From: Staphylococcus massiliensis CCUG 55927
GTDB lineage: Bacteria; Bacillota; Bacilli; Staphylococcales; Staphylococcaceae
Assembly: GCF_000298075.1 (NCBI RefSeq)
Contig: NZ_JH815593.1
Coordinates: forward strand, 215,519 to 279,518
Reading direction: 5' to 3'
Length of the DNA: 64,000 bases
Of the stretch, positions 1 through 9,020 are shown one piece after another. Below the pieces are notes generated by a model, which saw only the letters and a list, made by a program, of their open reading frames with translations, did no database searches and was not told the DNA's origin. Made by a program: the position numbers and the translations under genes. The first letter of the stretch is position 1. Each line of letters opens with the position of its first letter.

Positions 1-1575
1 GGTTCACTTCCAGTTAAATTAGATGAAATTTACTCTACATCAGTTGGTGCTCAGTTCGGTCAAGATGCACTTAAAAAGACAGTATTCGCGTCATTAATTG
101 GTATCGGACTTATCTTCTTATTTATGTTGTTCTTCTATCGCCTACCAGGCTTAATCGCGATTATCACGTTAACAACATATGTATACTTAACATTAGTCGC
201 ATTTAACTTTATCTCTGGTGTACTTACATTACCAGGTATTGCAGCGTTAGTACTTGGTGTTGGTATGGCAGTAGATGCGAACATCATCATGTACGAACGT
301 ATCAAAGATGAATTACGAATCGGTAGGACATTAAAACAAGCTTATAAACGTGCGAATAAGAGCTCCTTTATTACGATTATCGATGCCAACTTAACAACAG
401 TACTTGCAGCAGGCGTACTTTTCGTATTCGGTGAAAGTTCAGTTAAAGGTTTCGCTACAATGTTATTATTAGCGATTCTGATGAGTTTCATAACAGCGGT
501 GCTTTTAACACGTATTCTAATGTCACTACTTGTTTATTCAAACTTCTTCAAGAAAAAGCCAGGCCTGTTTGGTGTCAACAAGAAGTCACAACATGATATT
601 GGTGAAGGATATGACATCCATGATTTAAAAACACCTTACGATAAAATTAACTTTATGAAACTTGCTAAACCATTATTTGCGCTTAGTGGTATCGTGATTT
701 TAATCGGTGCTATTATCTTATTTATCTTCAAGTTAAATTTAGGCATTGATTTTACAAGTGGTACTCAAGTCAGCATGCAATCTGACAAAGCAATCAAACA
801 AGATAAGATTGAGAAGCAAATGAAAGATCTTGATCTTAAACCTGATCAGCTTTCAGTGTCTGATGGTGAAAAGGCCAACGTTAAAATGCAATTTAAGAAA
901 GATTTAACGAAAGACGAAGAAGCTAAGATTAAATCTAAGATGAAAAAAGAATATGATGCAACGCCAACAGTAAGTAAGGTATCACCAGTAATTGGTCAAG
1001 AACTTGCTAAAAACGCACTCATGGCGTTACTTTACGCATCAATCGGTATGATTATCTACATCTCATTACGATTCGAATGGCGTATGGGTATCGCATCCAT
1101 CATTTCTTTACTTCACGATGCGTTCATGATTATAGCTGTATTTAGTTTATTCAGATTAGAAGTTGATATTACATTCATTGCAGCTGTACTTACGATTATT
1201 GGTTATTCAATTAACGATACGATTGTAACGTTCGACAGGGTTCGTGAAAACTTACGTAAAGTTAAAGTCATTACGAAGGAAAAACAAATCGACGATATCG
1301 TTAACAGCTCAATTAGACAAACGATGACACGTTCAATTAGTACAGTTCTCACTGTAGTAATCGTAGTTATAACATTATTAATCTTTGGTGCTTCAAGTAT
1401 CTTTAATTTCGCATTAGCGTTATTAATTGGCTTAATCTCAGGTGTCTTCTCATCTATCTTCATTGCCGTTCCATTATGGGGTATCATGAAAAAACGTCAA
1501 CTTAAGAAGACAGATAATCATAAACTTGTCGTACACGAAGAAAAACGATCAAACGAAGAGAAAATTCTCGTTTAA
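1..1575 (+). CDS. secDF: SecDF protein-export membrane protein (5' partial)
   Basis: The reading frame is open from the first base of the window, so the gene starts upstream; 524 residues remain. It is a fused SecD-SecF, the RND-type membrane protein that uses proton motive force to help the Sec translocon release exported proteins. The visible part begins in the last periplasmic segment of SecD, continues through the SecD membrane block with the motif GVGMAVDANIIMYERI near residues 88-103, and then the SecF half with LGIDFTSGT and the paired motif IIGYSINDTIVTFDRVREN. Staphylococcal SecDF is about 750 residues, so roughly 230 are missing. The tail is hydrophilic and basic/acidic. A strong terminator follows, so this gene ends its transcript. 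Assignment is firm. Confidence 0.96.
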   Translation, partial: GSLPVKLDEIYSTSVGAQFGQDALKKTVFASLIGIGLIFLFMLFFYRLPGLIAIITLTTYVYLTLVAFNFISGVLTLPGIAALVLGVGMAVDANIIMYERIKDELRIGRTLKQAYKRANKSSFITIIDANLTTVLAAGVLFVFGESSVKGFATMLLLAILMSFITAVLLTRILMSLLVYSNFFKKKPGLFGVNKKSQHDIGEGYDIHDLKTPYDKINFMKLAKPLFALSGIVILIGAIILFIFKLNLGIDFTSGTQVSMQSDKAIKQDKIEKQMKDLDLKPDQLSVSDGEKANVKMQFKKDLTKDEEAKIKSKMKKEYDATPTVSKVSPVIGQELAKNALMALLYASIGMIIYISLRFEWRMGIASIISLLHDAFMIIAVFSLFRLEVDITFIAAVLTIIGYSINDTIVTFDRVRENLRKVKVITKEKQIDDIVNSSIRQTMTRSISTVLTVVIVVITLLIFGASSIFNFALALLIGLISGVFSSIFIAVPLWGIMKKRQLKKTDNHKLVVHEEKRSNEEKILV

Positions 1576-1587
1576 TAGATGCAATTT

Positions 1588-1626
1588 AGGAGTTAAGACA
1601 TGTTAATGTCTTAGCTCCTTTTTTCT
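1588..1626 (+). terminator. Rho-independent terminator of secDF
   Basis: A 14-bp stem (AGGAGTTAAGACAT with ATGTCTTAGCTCCT, one G-T pair) around a GTTA-type loop is followed directly by a run of T. It lies 13 bases after the secDF stop. Confidence 0.9.
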
Positions 1627-1634
1627 TGAAAAGG

Positions 1635-1705
1635 ACTTTAAATATCTAGTTTGTCGTGCTAATTTAAAGTACTTACTTTTGATTTGGTGAATAGTTCGAT
1701 ATAAT
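1635..1705 (+). promoter_or_regulatory. Probable recJ promoter with upstream inverted repeat
   Basis: A perfect -10 hexamer TATAAT lies at 1700-1705, with TTGATT at 1679-1684 as the best -35 (15-bp spacing, short). Upstream is a perfect 9-bp inverted repeat, ACTTTAAAT at 1635-1643 and ATTTAAAGT at 1662-1670, that could be an operator. The -10 overlaps an in-frame GTG at 1704, so transcripts should start near 1712. This supports the ATG at 1731 as the recJ start. Promoter calls are by eye. Confidence 0.5.
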
Positions 1706-1730
1706 GACTTGTGGAAATGAGGAATTGATT

Positions 1731-4004
1731 ATGATTAAATCTAAGTTTGTTTGGGATACAAAATTTACGGACAATCAAATACCTGATGAAGTGAGTACGT
1801 CATTAAACTTAACACCAATCGTTAAGAAAGTACTTGAAAGCAAACATATTACGGATGCTGATTCGATTAATGCTTTGTTCAAATCTAAAGATATAGACCA
1901 CGCGCCAACTCTAATGAGTGATATGGACAAGGCTGTCGAACGCATTAACGAAGCGATAGAGTCCGATGAAAAGATACTCGTCTATGGTGATTATGATGCT
2001 GACGGTGTCACTTCAACAACGATTATGGTTAAAACTTTAAGTTCTTTAGGTGCTGAAGTGGGTTATTACATACCAAACCGTTTTACTGAAGGATATGGAC
2101 CTAATAAAGATGCCTTTATGCAGGCTTATGAAGAAGGCGTAAACTTAATCATAACGGTCGATAACGGGATTCAAGGTCACGATGAAATTGACATGATTCA
2201 AGAATTAGGTGTAGATGTAATCGTTACAGATCACCATGAAATCGGTGAGACATTGCCAAATGCTTTTGCTATTGTGCACCCAATGCATGAATCATTTAAT
2301 TATCCATTCAAGTATCTATGTGGAGCTGGTGTTGCTTATAAGGTTGCTCAAGCACTCATTGATCATCCACCTCAGTCCTTCTTAGCTTTAGCAGCAATAG
2401 GTACGATTGCGGACCTCGTATCATTAACCGATGAAAACCGTGCCATTGTGCAAAAGGGGCTTGAAGTACTGAATCAACATTGCCCTGTAGCTATTGAAGC
2501 GCTATTAAATCAAGCGAATTATAAGGATGATATCAACGAGGAAACGATTGGTTTTATTATAGGACCACGTTTAAATGCTGTAGGTCGATTAGATGATGCG
2601 AGTTTAGCGCTTGAATTACTTATGACTGAAGATATCGAAGAAGCAAGTTTTCTAGCAGAACAAGTGGATGCCTATAATGTTGAACGTAAAGATGTCGTCC
2701 AGTCTATTTATGATGAGGCTTCTGTTATTGCTGAAGAAAAGGTTCAGTCAGGCAGAAAGTTTATTCTGTTAGCCCAAGAAGGTTGGCATGAGGGCGTACT
2801 CGGAATTGTAGCCTCACGCATCGTTGAAATGTATAACTTACCTACGCTCATATTAAATATAGATATTGACCAAAACCACGCGAAAGGTTCAGCTAGAAGT
2901 ATTGAACAAGTATCCATGTTTGATTGCTTATCAGAGAATCAATCGTTAATTTCTAAGTTTGGTGGTCACCACATGGCTGCCGGCATGACATTACCGATTG
3001 AGAACATTGATGAACTTGAAGCGGCATTAGACGCCTATGTTCAAAAGCTCAGTCAGCAATATGATTTATCACCAAAGAAAACCGTTGATATAGAGTTAGA
3101 AGAATCAGATATCACAGTGGAAAATATTCAAGATATCGAACGTTTACGTCCATTCGGAACTGATTTTAATGCACCACTTATACGTATTAATAATATTCGC
3201 ATTCGTGATTCAAAAGCAATCGGACAAGAAAAGCGTCATCTTAAGTTAACGCTAGGTGAACGTTCTATTCAAGCACTATTTTGGAACCAAGGTCAACTGT
3301 CGCAAGAAATGATGACAGATGAGTCACTAAGCTTTATAGGTAAACTACAAGCTAACGAATGGAATGGTAATAAAAATCCTCAAGTCATCTTAGAAGATTT
3401 AAAAAGTGATCATATTCAAGTTCTCGATTATCGTAGTAAAAATAAAGTAAACCAGCTCAAACAAATTGAAGATGAACTCGCATTTTTCATTAACGATTCC
3501 GAAGACAAATTTGGTGACAACTATTACTACTATGGTGAAGCGATTGATAAGCAGTATGACAAATGCGTGTTTAGAGATTTACCGAATACGCTTGATGACT
3601 TTAAGGCAACGCTTAAATTAAACAATGTATCTCAAATCTATTTGATTTTAAAGCATCATCAATCCATTTACTTTGATGGTATGCCACATATGTCTAGCTT
3701 TAAAAATTGTTATAAAGCTATTTATGCGAAGAAGCGTGTGAACTTAGAAGATCAAGGCATGATGCTATGTGAGTATTTAAGAATTAAACCAAATGAATTG
3801 AAATTTATATTAAAAGTATTTCTCGAATTACAGTTTATTAAAGAGGAAAATGGTATAATTGAAATCGTTCCGTTAAATGAGAAAAAGGATATTCAATCGA
3901 GTAAGATTTATCAAAAAAGGGAACAACGCATAATGGTTGAGAAACACTTACTCTATCAGGATTTTGATTCATTAAAAAAATGGATATTAAATGAATTGGC
4001 ATAA
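1731..4004 (+). CDS. recJ: Single-stranded-DNA-specific 5'-3' exonuclease RecJ
   Basis: RecJ degrades single-stranded DNA 5' to 3' in RecF-type recombination and base-excision or mismatch repair. The 757-residue product has the DHH-family signature: YGDYDADGVTST near residue 85, TDHHE near 170, GPRLNAVGRLDDA near 280, the DHHA1 part with HEGVLGIVASRI near 355, and FGGHHMAAGM near 415, followed by the OB-like domain and the extra C-terminal domain seen in Bacillales RecJ. I chose the ATG at 1731 because GAGG at 1719-1722 sits 8 bases before it and because an in-frame start at 1704 falls inside the -10 box. The length equals that usual for staphylococci. apt follows 19 bases later, probably co-transcribed. 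Confidence 0.96.
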   Translation: MIKSKFVWDTKFTDNQIPDEVSTSLNLTPIVKKVLESKHITDADSINALFKSKDIDHAPTLMSDMDKAVERINEAIESDEKILVYGDYDADGVTSTTIMVKTLSSLGAEVGYYIPNRFTEGYGPNKDAFMQAYEEGVNLIITVDNGIQGHDEIDMIQELGVDVIVTDHHEIGETLPNAFAIVHPMHESFNYPFKYLCGAGVAYKVAQALIDHPPQSFLALAAIGTIADLVSLTDENRAIVQKGLEVLNQHCPVAIEALLNQANYKDDINEETIGFIIGPRLNAVGRLDDASLALELLMTEDIEEASFLAEQVDAYNVERKDVVQSIYDEASVIAEEKVQSGRKFILLAQEGWHEGVLGIVASRIVEMYNLPTLILNIDIDQNHAKGSARSIEQVSMFDCLSENQSLISKFGGHHMAAGMTLPIENIDELEAALDAYVQKLSQQYDLSPKKTVDIELEESDITVENIQDIERLRPFGTDFNAPLIRINNIRIRDSKAIGQEKRHLKLTLGERSIQALFWNQGQLSQEMMTDESLSFIGKLQANEWNGNKNPQVILEDLKSDHIQVLDYRSKNKVNQLKQIEDELAFFINDSEDKFGDNYYYYGEAIDKQYDKCVFRDLPNTLDDFKATLKLNNVSQIYLILKHHQSIYFDGMPHMSSFKNCYKAIYAKKRVNLEDQGMMLCEYLRIKPNELKFILKVFLELQFIKEENGIIEIVPLNEKKDIQSSKIYQKREQRIMVEKHLLYQDFDSLKKWILNELA

Positions 4005-4023
4005 GTTTTAGGGAGGCACAAAC

Positions 4024-4545
4024 ATGGATTTAAAACAATATGTTTCAGAAGTACCGAATTGGCCTAAAGAGGGCGTCAACTTTAAGGATATCACTACAAT
4101 TATGGATAACGGTGAGGCGTACGGTTATGCGACAGATCAAATCGTTAAGTATGCGAAAGAAAAAGAAGTAGATATTGTAGTTGGACCAGAAGCACGTGGT
4201 TTTATTATTGGTTGTCCAGTTGCCTACGCAATGGGTATTGGATTCGCACCTGTTCGTAAAGAAGGTAAACTTCCAAGAGAAGTTATCTCATATGAATATA
4301 ATCTTGAATATGGTACGAATACGTTAACAATGCATAGAGATGCGATTAAACCAGGTCAACGTGTACTTATAACTGATGACTTACTTGCTACTGGCGGTAC
4401 GATTGAAGCGGCCATTCACTTAGTTGAAGAACAAGGTGGTATTGTTGCGGGTATCGCATTCATTATAGAATTAAAATACTTAAACGGTATGGAGAAGATT
4501 AAGGACTATGACACAATGTGCTTAATCTCATACGAAGAAGAATAA
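4024..4545 (+). CDS. apt: Adenine phosphoribosyltransferase
   Basis: Apt salvages adenine by joining it to PRPP to give AMP and pyrophosphate in the cytosol. The 173-residue protein carries the type I PRTase PRPP-binding loop [13 protein letters not shown] near residues 115-127, preceded by [10 protein letters not shown] near 55-64. GGGAGG at about 4012-4017 precedes the ATG. It follows recJ closely and precedes relA, the usual Bacillales order; placing a purine salvage enzyme beside the (p)ppGpp synthetase is conserved. The gene ends at a long composite terminator. Firm. Confidence 0.97.
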   Translation: MDLKQYVSEVPNWPKEGVNFKDITTIMDNGEAYGYATDQIVKYAKEKEVDIVVGPEARGFIIGCPVAYAMGIGFAPVRKEGKLPREVISYEYNLEYGTNTLTMHRDAIKPGQRVLITDDLLATGGTIEAAIHLVEEQGGIVAGIAFIIELKYLNGMEKIKDYDTMCLISYEEE

Positions 4546-4559
4546 CAAATAATTTAACT

Positions 4560-4730
4560 GAGGCTGGGACATTATTTAAACAATAGAGCATAATTGCTTT
4601 ATTTGTACATTTCCCGTAACAGCTGACTCCTAGGGGAGTAGCGTGAGTCCGGAGACTACAGGCTCCGGCCACGCCCCAGGAAAGCATGCTGTTTAAGGGA
4701 ATTGGTTATTATGTCTTAGACCTCTTTTTT
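4560..4730 (+). terminator. Composite terminator after apt enclosing a structured repeat
   Basis: The outer arms are GAGGCTGGGACAT at 4560-4572 and ATGTCTTAGACCTC at 4711-4724. They pair as GAGG/CCTC and GGGACAT/ATGTCTT with two G-T pairs and a small internal loop, and a T run follows. Within lie a small hairpin (AGCA/TGCT near 4586-4600) and the cloverleaf-like repeat at 4611-4703. The phrase GAGGCTGGGACAT is a common terminator arm in staphylococci, from memory. Confidence 0.65.
4611..4703 (+). repeat. Dispersed cloverleaf-like element, copy A
   Basis: About 93 bp, highly similar to copy B at 8852-8943. It folds into an outer stem (TTCCC..AACAGC with GCTGTT..GGGAA), a first hairpin ACTCC-TAGG-GGAGT, and a second hairpin GCGTG..CCGGAG-loop-CTCCGG.CACGC. 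The core is near-identical between copies, while the outermost arm bases differ but stay complementary. It resembles, from memory, the GACTCCTGCGGGA-type intergenic repeats of Bacillaceae. Its mobility and function are unknown. Confidence 0.75.
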
Positions 4731-4771
4731 TACATATTTGAGTAATCAAACCGATAAGATTCCAAAAACAA

Positions 4772-4906
4772 TTCAATAATAAAAGAAATTATTATATAAT
4801 GTACTCAAAACAAGAAATCAGATTGGATAAAATCTATAAGTAAAATATATTTAATTCATTTTCGGTTATAGAACTATTGAAACATGAACATTTAAATCTG
4901 TATAAA
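4772..4906 (+). promoter_or_regulatory. Candidate relA promoters
   Basis: Two sigma-A-like candidates lie in the 220-bp leader. TTCAAT at 4772-4777 is 17 bp from TATAAT at 4795-4800. TTGAAA at 4877-4882 is 18 bp from TATAAA at 4901-4906. The rest of 4731-4952 is AT-rich and shows no gene. Confidence 0.5.
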
Positions 4907-4952
4907 CTTATAGTAAAATAGAAGAAATTAACTTTTCGTAGGGGGTGTCCTT

Positions 4953-7142
4953 TTGAATAATGAATATCCATACAGTGCTGATGAAGTATTGTATACAGCT
5001 AAAACATATTTAAGTAAGGAAGATTATGAATATGTTCTAAAGAGCTATCATATTGCATATGAGGCACATGAAGGGCAGTTCCGTAAGAACGGATTACCAT
5101 TTATTATGCATCCAATCCAAGTAGCGGGTATATTAACTGAGATGCGCTTAGATGGTCCTACAATTGTAGCAGGGTTTTTACACGACGTAATTGAAGATAC
5201 ATCTTATACGTTTGATGATGTGAAAGGTATCTTCAATGAAGAAATCGCTAGAATTGTGGACGGTGTTACTAAACTTAAGAAAGTAAAATATCGCTCTAAA
5301 GAGGAGCAACAAGCTGAGAACCATCGTAAATTGTTTATCGCCATTGCGAAAGACGTTCGCGTTATCTTAGTTAAGCTTGCTGACCGCTTACATAATATGC
5401 GTACTTTAAAAGCAATGCCCCGTGAAAAGCAAGTGCGTATTTCTAAGGAAACTTTAGAAATATATGCGCCACTCGCTCATCGTTTAGGTATTAACACGAT
5501 TAAGTGGGAGCTTGAAGATATTGCGTTACGTTACATTGATAACATGCAATATTTTAGAATCGTCAATCTGATGAAAAAAAAGCGTAGTGAGCGTGAAGAT
5601 TATATACAAAATGCGATTAAAAACATTCGCCAAGAAATGGATGTTATGTCGATTTCAGGAGACATTAGTGGACGTCCTAAGCATATTTATAGTATCTATC
5701 GCAAAATGATGAAGCAGAAGAAGCAGTTTGAACAAATATTTGATCTCTTAGCAGTACGCGTTATCGTGAATTCTATTAAAGATTGTTACGCGGTATTAGG
5801 CTTAGTGCACACGTTATGGAAACCCATGCCGGGGCGTTTCAAAGATTATATCGCGATGCCGAAACAGAATATGTATCAATCTTTACACACAACGGTAGTA
5901 GGTCCTAATGGCGACCCACTTGAAATTCAAATTCGTACATTTGAAATGCACGAAATTGCGGAACATGGTGTTGCAGCACATTGGGCTTACAAAGAAGGTA
6001 AGCAAATCACGAAAGAAGACGATGATTATCAAAAAAAATTAAGCTGGCTTAAAGAAATCGCTGAAACGGATAACACGACGTCTGATGCAGAAGAATTTAT
6101 TGAGTCACTTAAATTCGATCTTCAAAGTGATAAAGTTTACGCGTTTACGCCTGAGAGTGACGTCATAGAGTTACCTTACGGCGCAGTACCTATAGACTTT
6201 GCTTATAATATTCATAGTGAAGTTGGTAATAAAATGATAGGTGCTAAAGTGAATGGTAAGATCGTGCCGATTGATTATGTCTTGAAAACTGGTGACATTG
6301 TTGAAATTCGTACGAGTAAACATTCTTACGGTCCGAGCCGCGACTGGTTAAAGATTGTGAAGTCTTCAAGTGCGAAGAGTAAAATACGTAGCTTTTTCAA
6401 AAAGCAAGACCGCTCATCAAACATTGAAAAAGGTAAATTTATGGTTGAAGCGGAAATTAAAGAACAAGGTTATCGTGTTGAAGATATTCTAACGGAAGCC
6501 AACATCGAAATTGTTAATGCGAAATACAACTTCTCGAATGAGGATGACTTATATGCTGCTGTCGGTTTCGGTGGTATCACGTCGTTACAAGTTGTGAATA
6601 AACTTTCTGAAAAGCAACGTATTATCGATAAGCAAAAGATGCTAAATGACGTTCAAGAAGTGAGTAAATCAATACCGATTAAGGATAGTATTACAACGGA
6701 CACTGGTGTCTATGTTGAAGGGCTTGAAAATGTTTTAATTAAGCTGTCTAAATGTTGTAATCCAATACCTGGAGATGATATTCTAGGTTATATCACGAAA
6801 GGTCATGGTATCAAAGTTCATCGAAGTGATTGCCCGAATATTCGTAATGAAAAGGATCGTTTAATTGCGGTTGAATGGGTGAAATCTAAAGATGAAACAC
6901 AGCGTTACCAAGTTGATCTTGAGGTTAACGCTTATGATCGTAATGGTCTTTTAAATGAAGTTTTACAAGCAGTGAATAGTACAACAAGCAATTTAGTTAA
7001 AGTTTCAGGTAAATCTGATATCGATAAAAATGCCGTTATTAACTTAAGTATAATGGTTAAAAATGTGAATGAAGTTTATAAAGTCGTAGATAGAATCAAA
7101 CAACTTGGCGATGTTTACACCGTGACACGAGTATGGAATTAG
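4953..7142 (+). CDS. relA: Bifunctional (p)ppGpp synthetase/hydrolase Rel
   Basis: The long RelA/SpoT homologue makes and degrades (p)ppGpp on stalled ribosomes and so runs the stringent response. Domains in order in the 729 residues: the HD hydrolase with HDVIED near 76, a synthetase domain near 240-340 with PGRFKDYIA and QSLHTTV, TGS near 390-450, the helical and conserved-cysteine region with [10 protein letters not shown] and VHRSDCPN near 600-640, and the ACT domain to the end. The intact HD motif argues for hydrolase competence. The start is TTG, set by the strong Shine-Dalgarno AGGGGGTG at 4940-4947. dtd and lytH follow without gaps, so the three probably form one operon. Also named rel or rsh in staphylococci. 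Confidence 0.97.
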   Translation: MNNEYPYSADEVLYTAKTYLSKEDYEYVLKSYHIAYEAHEGQFRKNGLPFIMHPIQVAGILTEMRLDGPTIVAGFLHDVIEDTSYTFDDVKGIFNEEIARIVDGVTKLKKVKYRSKEEQQAENHRKLFIAIAKDVRVILVKLADRLHNMRTLKAMPREKQVRISKETLEIYAPLAHRLGINTIKWELEDIALRYIDNMQYFRIVNLMKKKRSEREDYIQNAIKNIRQEMDVMSISGDISGRPKHIYSIYRKMMKQKKQFEQIFDLLAVRVIVNSIKDCYAVLGLVHTLWKPMPGRFKDYIAMPKQNMYQSLHTTVVGPNGDPLEIQIRTFEMHEIAEHGVAAHWAYKEGKQITKEDDDYQKKLSWLKEIAETDNTTSDAEEFIESLKFDLQSDKVYAFTPESDVIELPYGAVPIDFAYNIHSEVGNKMIGAKVNGKIVPIDYVLKTGDIVEIRTSKHSYGPSRDWLKIVKSSSAKSKIRSFFKKQDRSSNIEKGKFMVEAEIKEQGYRVEDILTEANIEIVNAKYNFSNEDDLYAAVGFGGITSLQVVNKLSEKQRIIDKQKMLNDVQEVSKSIPIKDSITTDTGVYVEGLENVLIKLSKCCNPIPGDDILGYITKGHGIKVHRSDCPNIRNEKDRLIAVEWVKSKDETQRYQVDLEVNAYDRNGLLNEVLQAVNSTTSNLVKVSGKSDIDKNAVINLSIMVKNVNEVYKVVDRIKQLGDVYTVTRVWN

Positions 7143-7155
7143 GAGTGCACCTTAC

Positions 7156-7608
7156 ATGAGAATTGTCTTACAAAGAGTAAAGTCTGCTAAAGTTTCTTTT
7201 GATAAAGAAGAACATGCTATTCAAAAAGGTTTCTGTTTACTAGTTGGTGTTGGCAAGGATTCAACAAAAGAGGATGCTGAGGTGCTCGCAAGAAAGATAG
7301 CCAATACCAGACTTTTTGAAGATGAAAATGGTAAAATGAATCTGAACATACAAGCCGTGTCGGGTGAAATTCTTTCGATTTCGCAATTCACGTTGTATGC
7401 AGATGTACATAAGGGCAATCGCCCTAGCTTTATGAACGCAATGTCGCCAGAAGAGGCTAATTCGTTATATGAATATTTTAATGAATCTCTAAGTCAATAT
7501 GATATCCCTGTTCAAACAGGTGCGTTTGGGCAAGATATGACTGTTGATATCGTCAATGATGGTCCAGTAACAATCATATTTGAAAGTCAGGATGGCAAAG
7601 TAAAATGA
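7156..7608 (+). CDS. dtd: D-aminoacyl-tRNA deacylase
   Basis: Dtd hydrolyses D-aminoacyl- and glycyl-mischarged tRNAs, clearing stereochemical mistakes before translation. The 150-residue protein has the two family signatures that build the active site at the dimer interface: SQFTLYAD near residues 76-83 and NDGPVT near 134-139, with the Gly-cisPro pair. The ATG lies 13 bases after the relA stop, with GGAG upstream. Its stop overlaps the lytH start (ATGA), which suggests translational coupling. This placement between rel and an amidase gene is typical of staphylococci. Confidence 0.96.
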   Translation: MRIVLQRVKSAKVSFDKEEHAIQKGFCLLVGVGKDSTKEDAEVLARKIANTRLFEDENGKMNLNIQAVSGEILSISQFTLYADVHKGNRPSFMNAMSPEEANSLYEYFNESLSQYDIPVQTGAFGQDMTVDIVNDGPVTIIFESQDGKVK

Positions 7609-8480
7609 AAAAACTACTCGCATGGTTTAAGAAAAAAAGATTAAAACCAGTACCTGTTTTACTTCTCGCTTTAGCGCTTTTACTCGGTTTAATACTGTTA
7701 GCGATCTTAGGGTTTTATCATCTTAAAAATGATGACCGACTTTCTTTAAAAGAAGATGCTGAAATTAGATCAGGTCCTGGCGCACAATACCCAGAGCTTT
7801 ATCAAATTAAAAAAGGCGAAGCCTATGAAATTATAGGTGAAAAAGGTAAATGGGTTGAAGTTAAATCTGGTGATGATAAACGTAAAGGTTGGATAGCAGG
7901 TTGGCATACGGATTTAGGTATTAAAGAAGACGTTAATCCGAATGAACATCCTTTGAAAGGTAAAACCATTGTCTTAGATCCAGGTCATGGTGGTGGTGAC
8001 CAAGGTGCAGCAAGTAGTACGAAAGCACATAGTTTAGAAAAGACAATCACACTTAAAACAGCACAAGAACTTAAGAAACTACTTGAAAAAGAAGGCGCTA
8101 AAGTAGAGCTTACGCGTGAAGAGGATAAGTTTGTAAGCCTTGAGGAACGTAAAGTTGACGGTGATGCGTACTTAAGTATACATAATGACGCACTTAAGTC
8201 ACCTAAAGCTAACGGCGCGACTGTATATTGGTACCATGAACAACAAGAAATTCTTGCTGAAACTCTGAACCAATCGATTCAGAAAAAAGCAGTTCTAAGT
8301 AACCGTGGTGCGCGTCAACAAAACTTCCAAGTATTAAGACAAACAGAAACACCAGCTGTTTTACTTGAGCTTGGCTATATTAGTAATCCTACCGATGAAG
8401 AAATGATTAATGATAAATTACACCGTCACGTTGTTGAACATGCAGTTGTAGATGGCTTAAAATATTACTTTATGGAATAG
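7605..8480 (+). CDS. lytH: Membrane-anchored N-acetylmuramoyl-L-alanine amidase LytH
   Basis: LytH trims stem peptides from nascent peptidoglycan strands and in S. aureus works with the membrane partner ActH to control where wall synthesis occurs; that partnership is literature knowledge, not visible here. The 291-residue protein has a basic N-terminus and one membrane segment (about residues 17-38), an SH3-like domain (about 45-105), and an Amidase_3 domain starting at [13 protein letters not shown] near 123. Catalytic or zinc-ligand candidates are H in DPGHGG, E in HSLEKT, H in SIHNDA and E in LLELGYISN. It overlaps dtd by 4 bases. There is no terminator between dtd and lytH. Confidence 0.94.
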   Translation: MKKLLAWFKKKRLKPVPVLLLALALLLGLILLAILGFYHLKNDDRLSLKEDAEIRSGPGAQYPELYQIKKGEAYEIIGEKGKWVEVKSGDDKRKGWIAGWHTDLGIKEDVNPNEHPLKGKTIVLDPGHGGGDQGAASSTKAHSLEKTITLKTAQELKKLLEKEGAKVELTREEDKFVSLEERKVDGDAYLSIHNDALKSPKANGATVYWYHEQQEILAETLNQSIQKKAVLSNRGARQQNFQVLRQTETPAVLLELGYISNPTDEEMINDKLHRHVVEHAVVDGLKYYFME

Positions 8481-8484
8481 GTAC

Positions 8485-8513
8485 TTGCAACTTATTCAAA
8501 AAGCAGTTATGAT
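8485..8513 (+). promoter_or_regulatory. Promoter of the hisS T-box leader
   Basis: TTGCAA at 8485-8490, a 17-bp spacer and TATGAT at 8508-8513 make a good sigma-A promoter, placing the start near 8520, just upstream of the T-box leader. Confidence 0.7.
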
Positions 8514-8519
8514 TGTAAT

Positions 8520-8775
8520 TAATTACAGACATGAACCGTTAATATTCTTGCATGTTAAATAGTGATAGCTAAAGAGACGTTCATCCGTGGCTGAAAGATA
8601 ACGCAAATTCCTATTTAATTTATGGAACACAAGAAGAGGTGTCTTATTAAAAAGTAAGGCCGTTCAACGTACGTTACACGTTACGAGTGAGTAATCATTT
8701 GATTACTAATTAGGGTGGCAACACGGAAATTTCGTCCCTTACATAGTTAAGTACTATGTAAGGGGCTTTTTTTAT
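8520..8775 (+). promoter_or_regulatory. T-box riboswitch (histidine specifier) for hisS-aspS
   Basis: The leader holds the canonical T-box sequence AGGGTGGCAACACG at 8712-8725. A specifier-loop context GGAA-CAC-A gives a His codon, CAC at 8629-8631. The terminator arms CCCTTACATAGT and ACTATGTAAGGG at 8736-8764 are followed by a T run. Uncharged tRNA-His should favour the antiterminator and allow readthrough into hisS. A His specifier matches the downstream gene. The specifier was read from context, without folding stem I. Confidence 0.9.
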
Positions 8776-8851
8776 TGCATGAAACTCAAACTCGAAGTTT
8801 AAAATTCTTAGTTTTTAAACGTTTTTGCTAAATGACAACTTTAATTATCTA

Positions 8852-8943
8852 ATTTCCTAACAGCTGACTCCTAGGGGAGTAGCGTGCGTCCGGAGACTAC
8901 AGGCTCCGGCCACGCCTCAGGAAAGCATGCTGTTAAGGAAATT
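8852..8943 (+). repeat. Dispersed cloverleaf-like element, copy B
   Basis: Second copy of the element at 4611-4703, in the same orientation. The inner core, from AACAGCTGACTCC to GCATGCTGTT, differs from copy A at only about three positions. The outer arms are AATTTCC/GGAAATT instead of TTCCC/GGGAA, so base pairing is kept. It lies between the T-box terminator and hisS, in the readthrough leader, with no T run after it. The remaining spacer (8776-8851 and 8944-9020) shows no gene. Confidence 0.75.
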
Positions 8944-9020
8944 AGGGTGAATTAAATACTTTAACTACTAAGAGATGAATAATCGCACTTACTTATAATC
9001 ACATTAAGGAGATGACCGAT

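Noticed and set aside
4611-4703. Insertion sequence or tRNA gene
   Set aside because: The cloverleaf look suggested a tRNA, but there is no T-loop GTTCGA, no anticodon arm of the right size and no CCA end, and there is no transposase.
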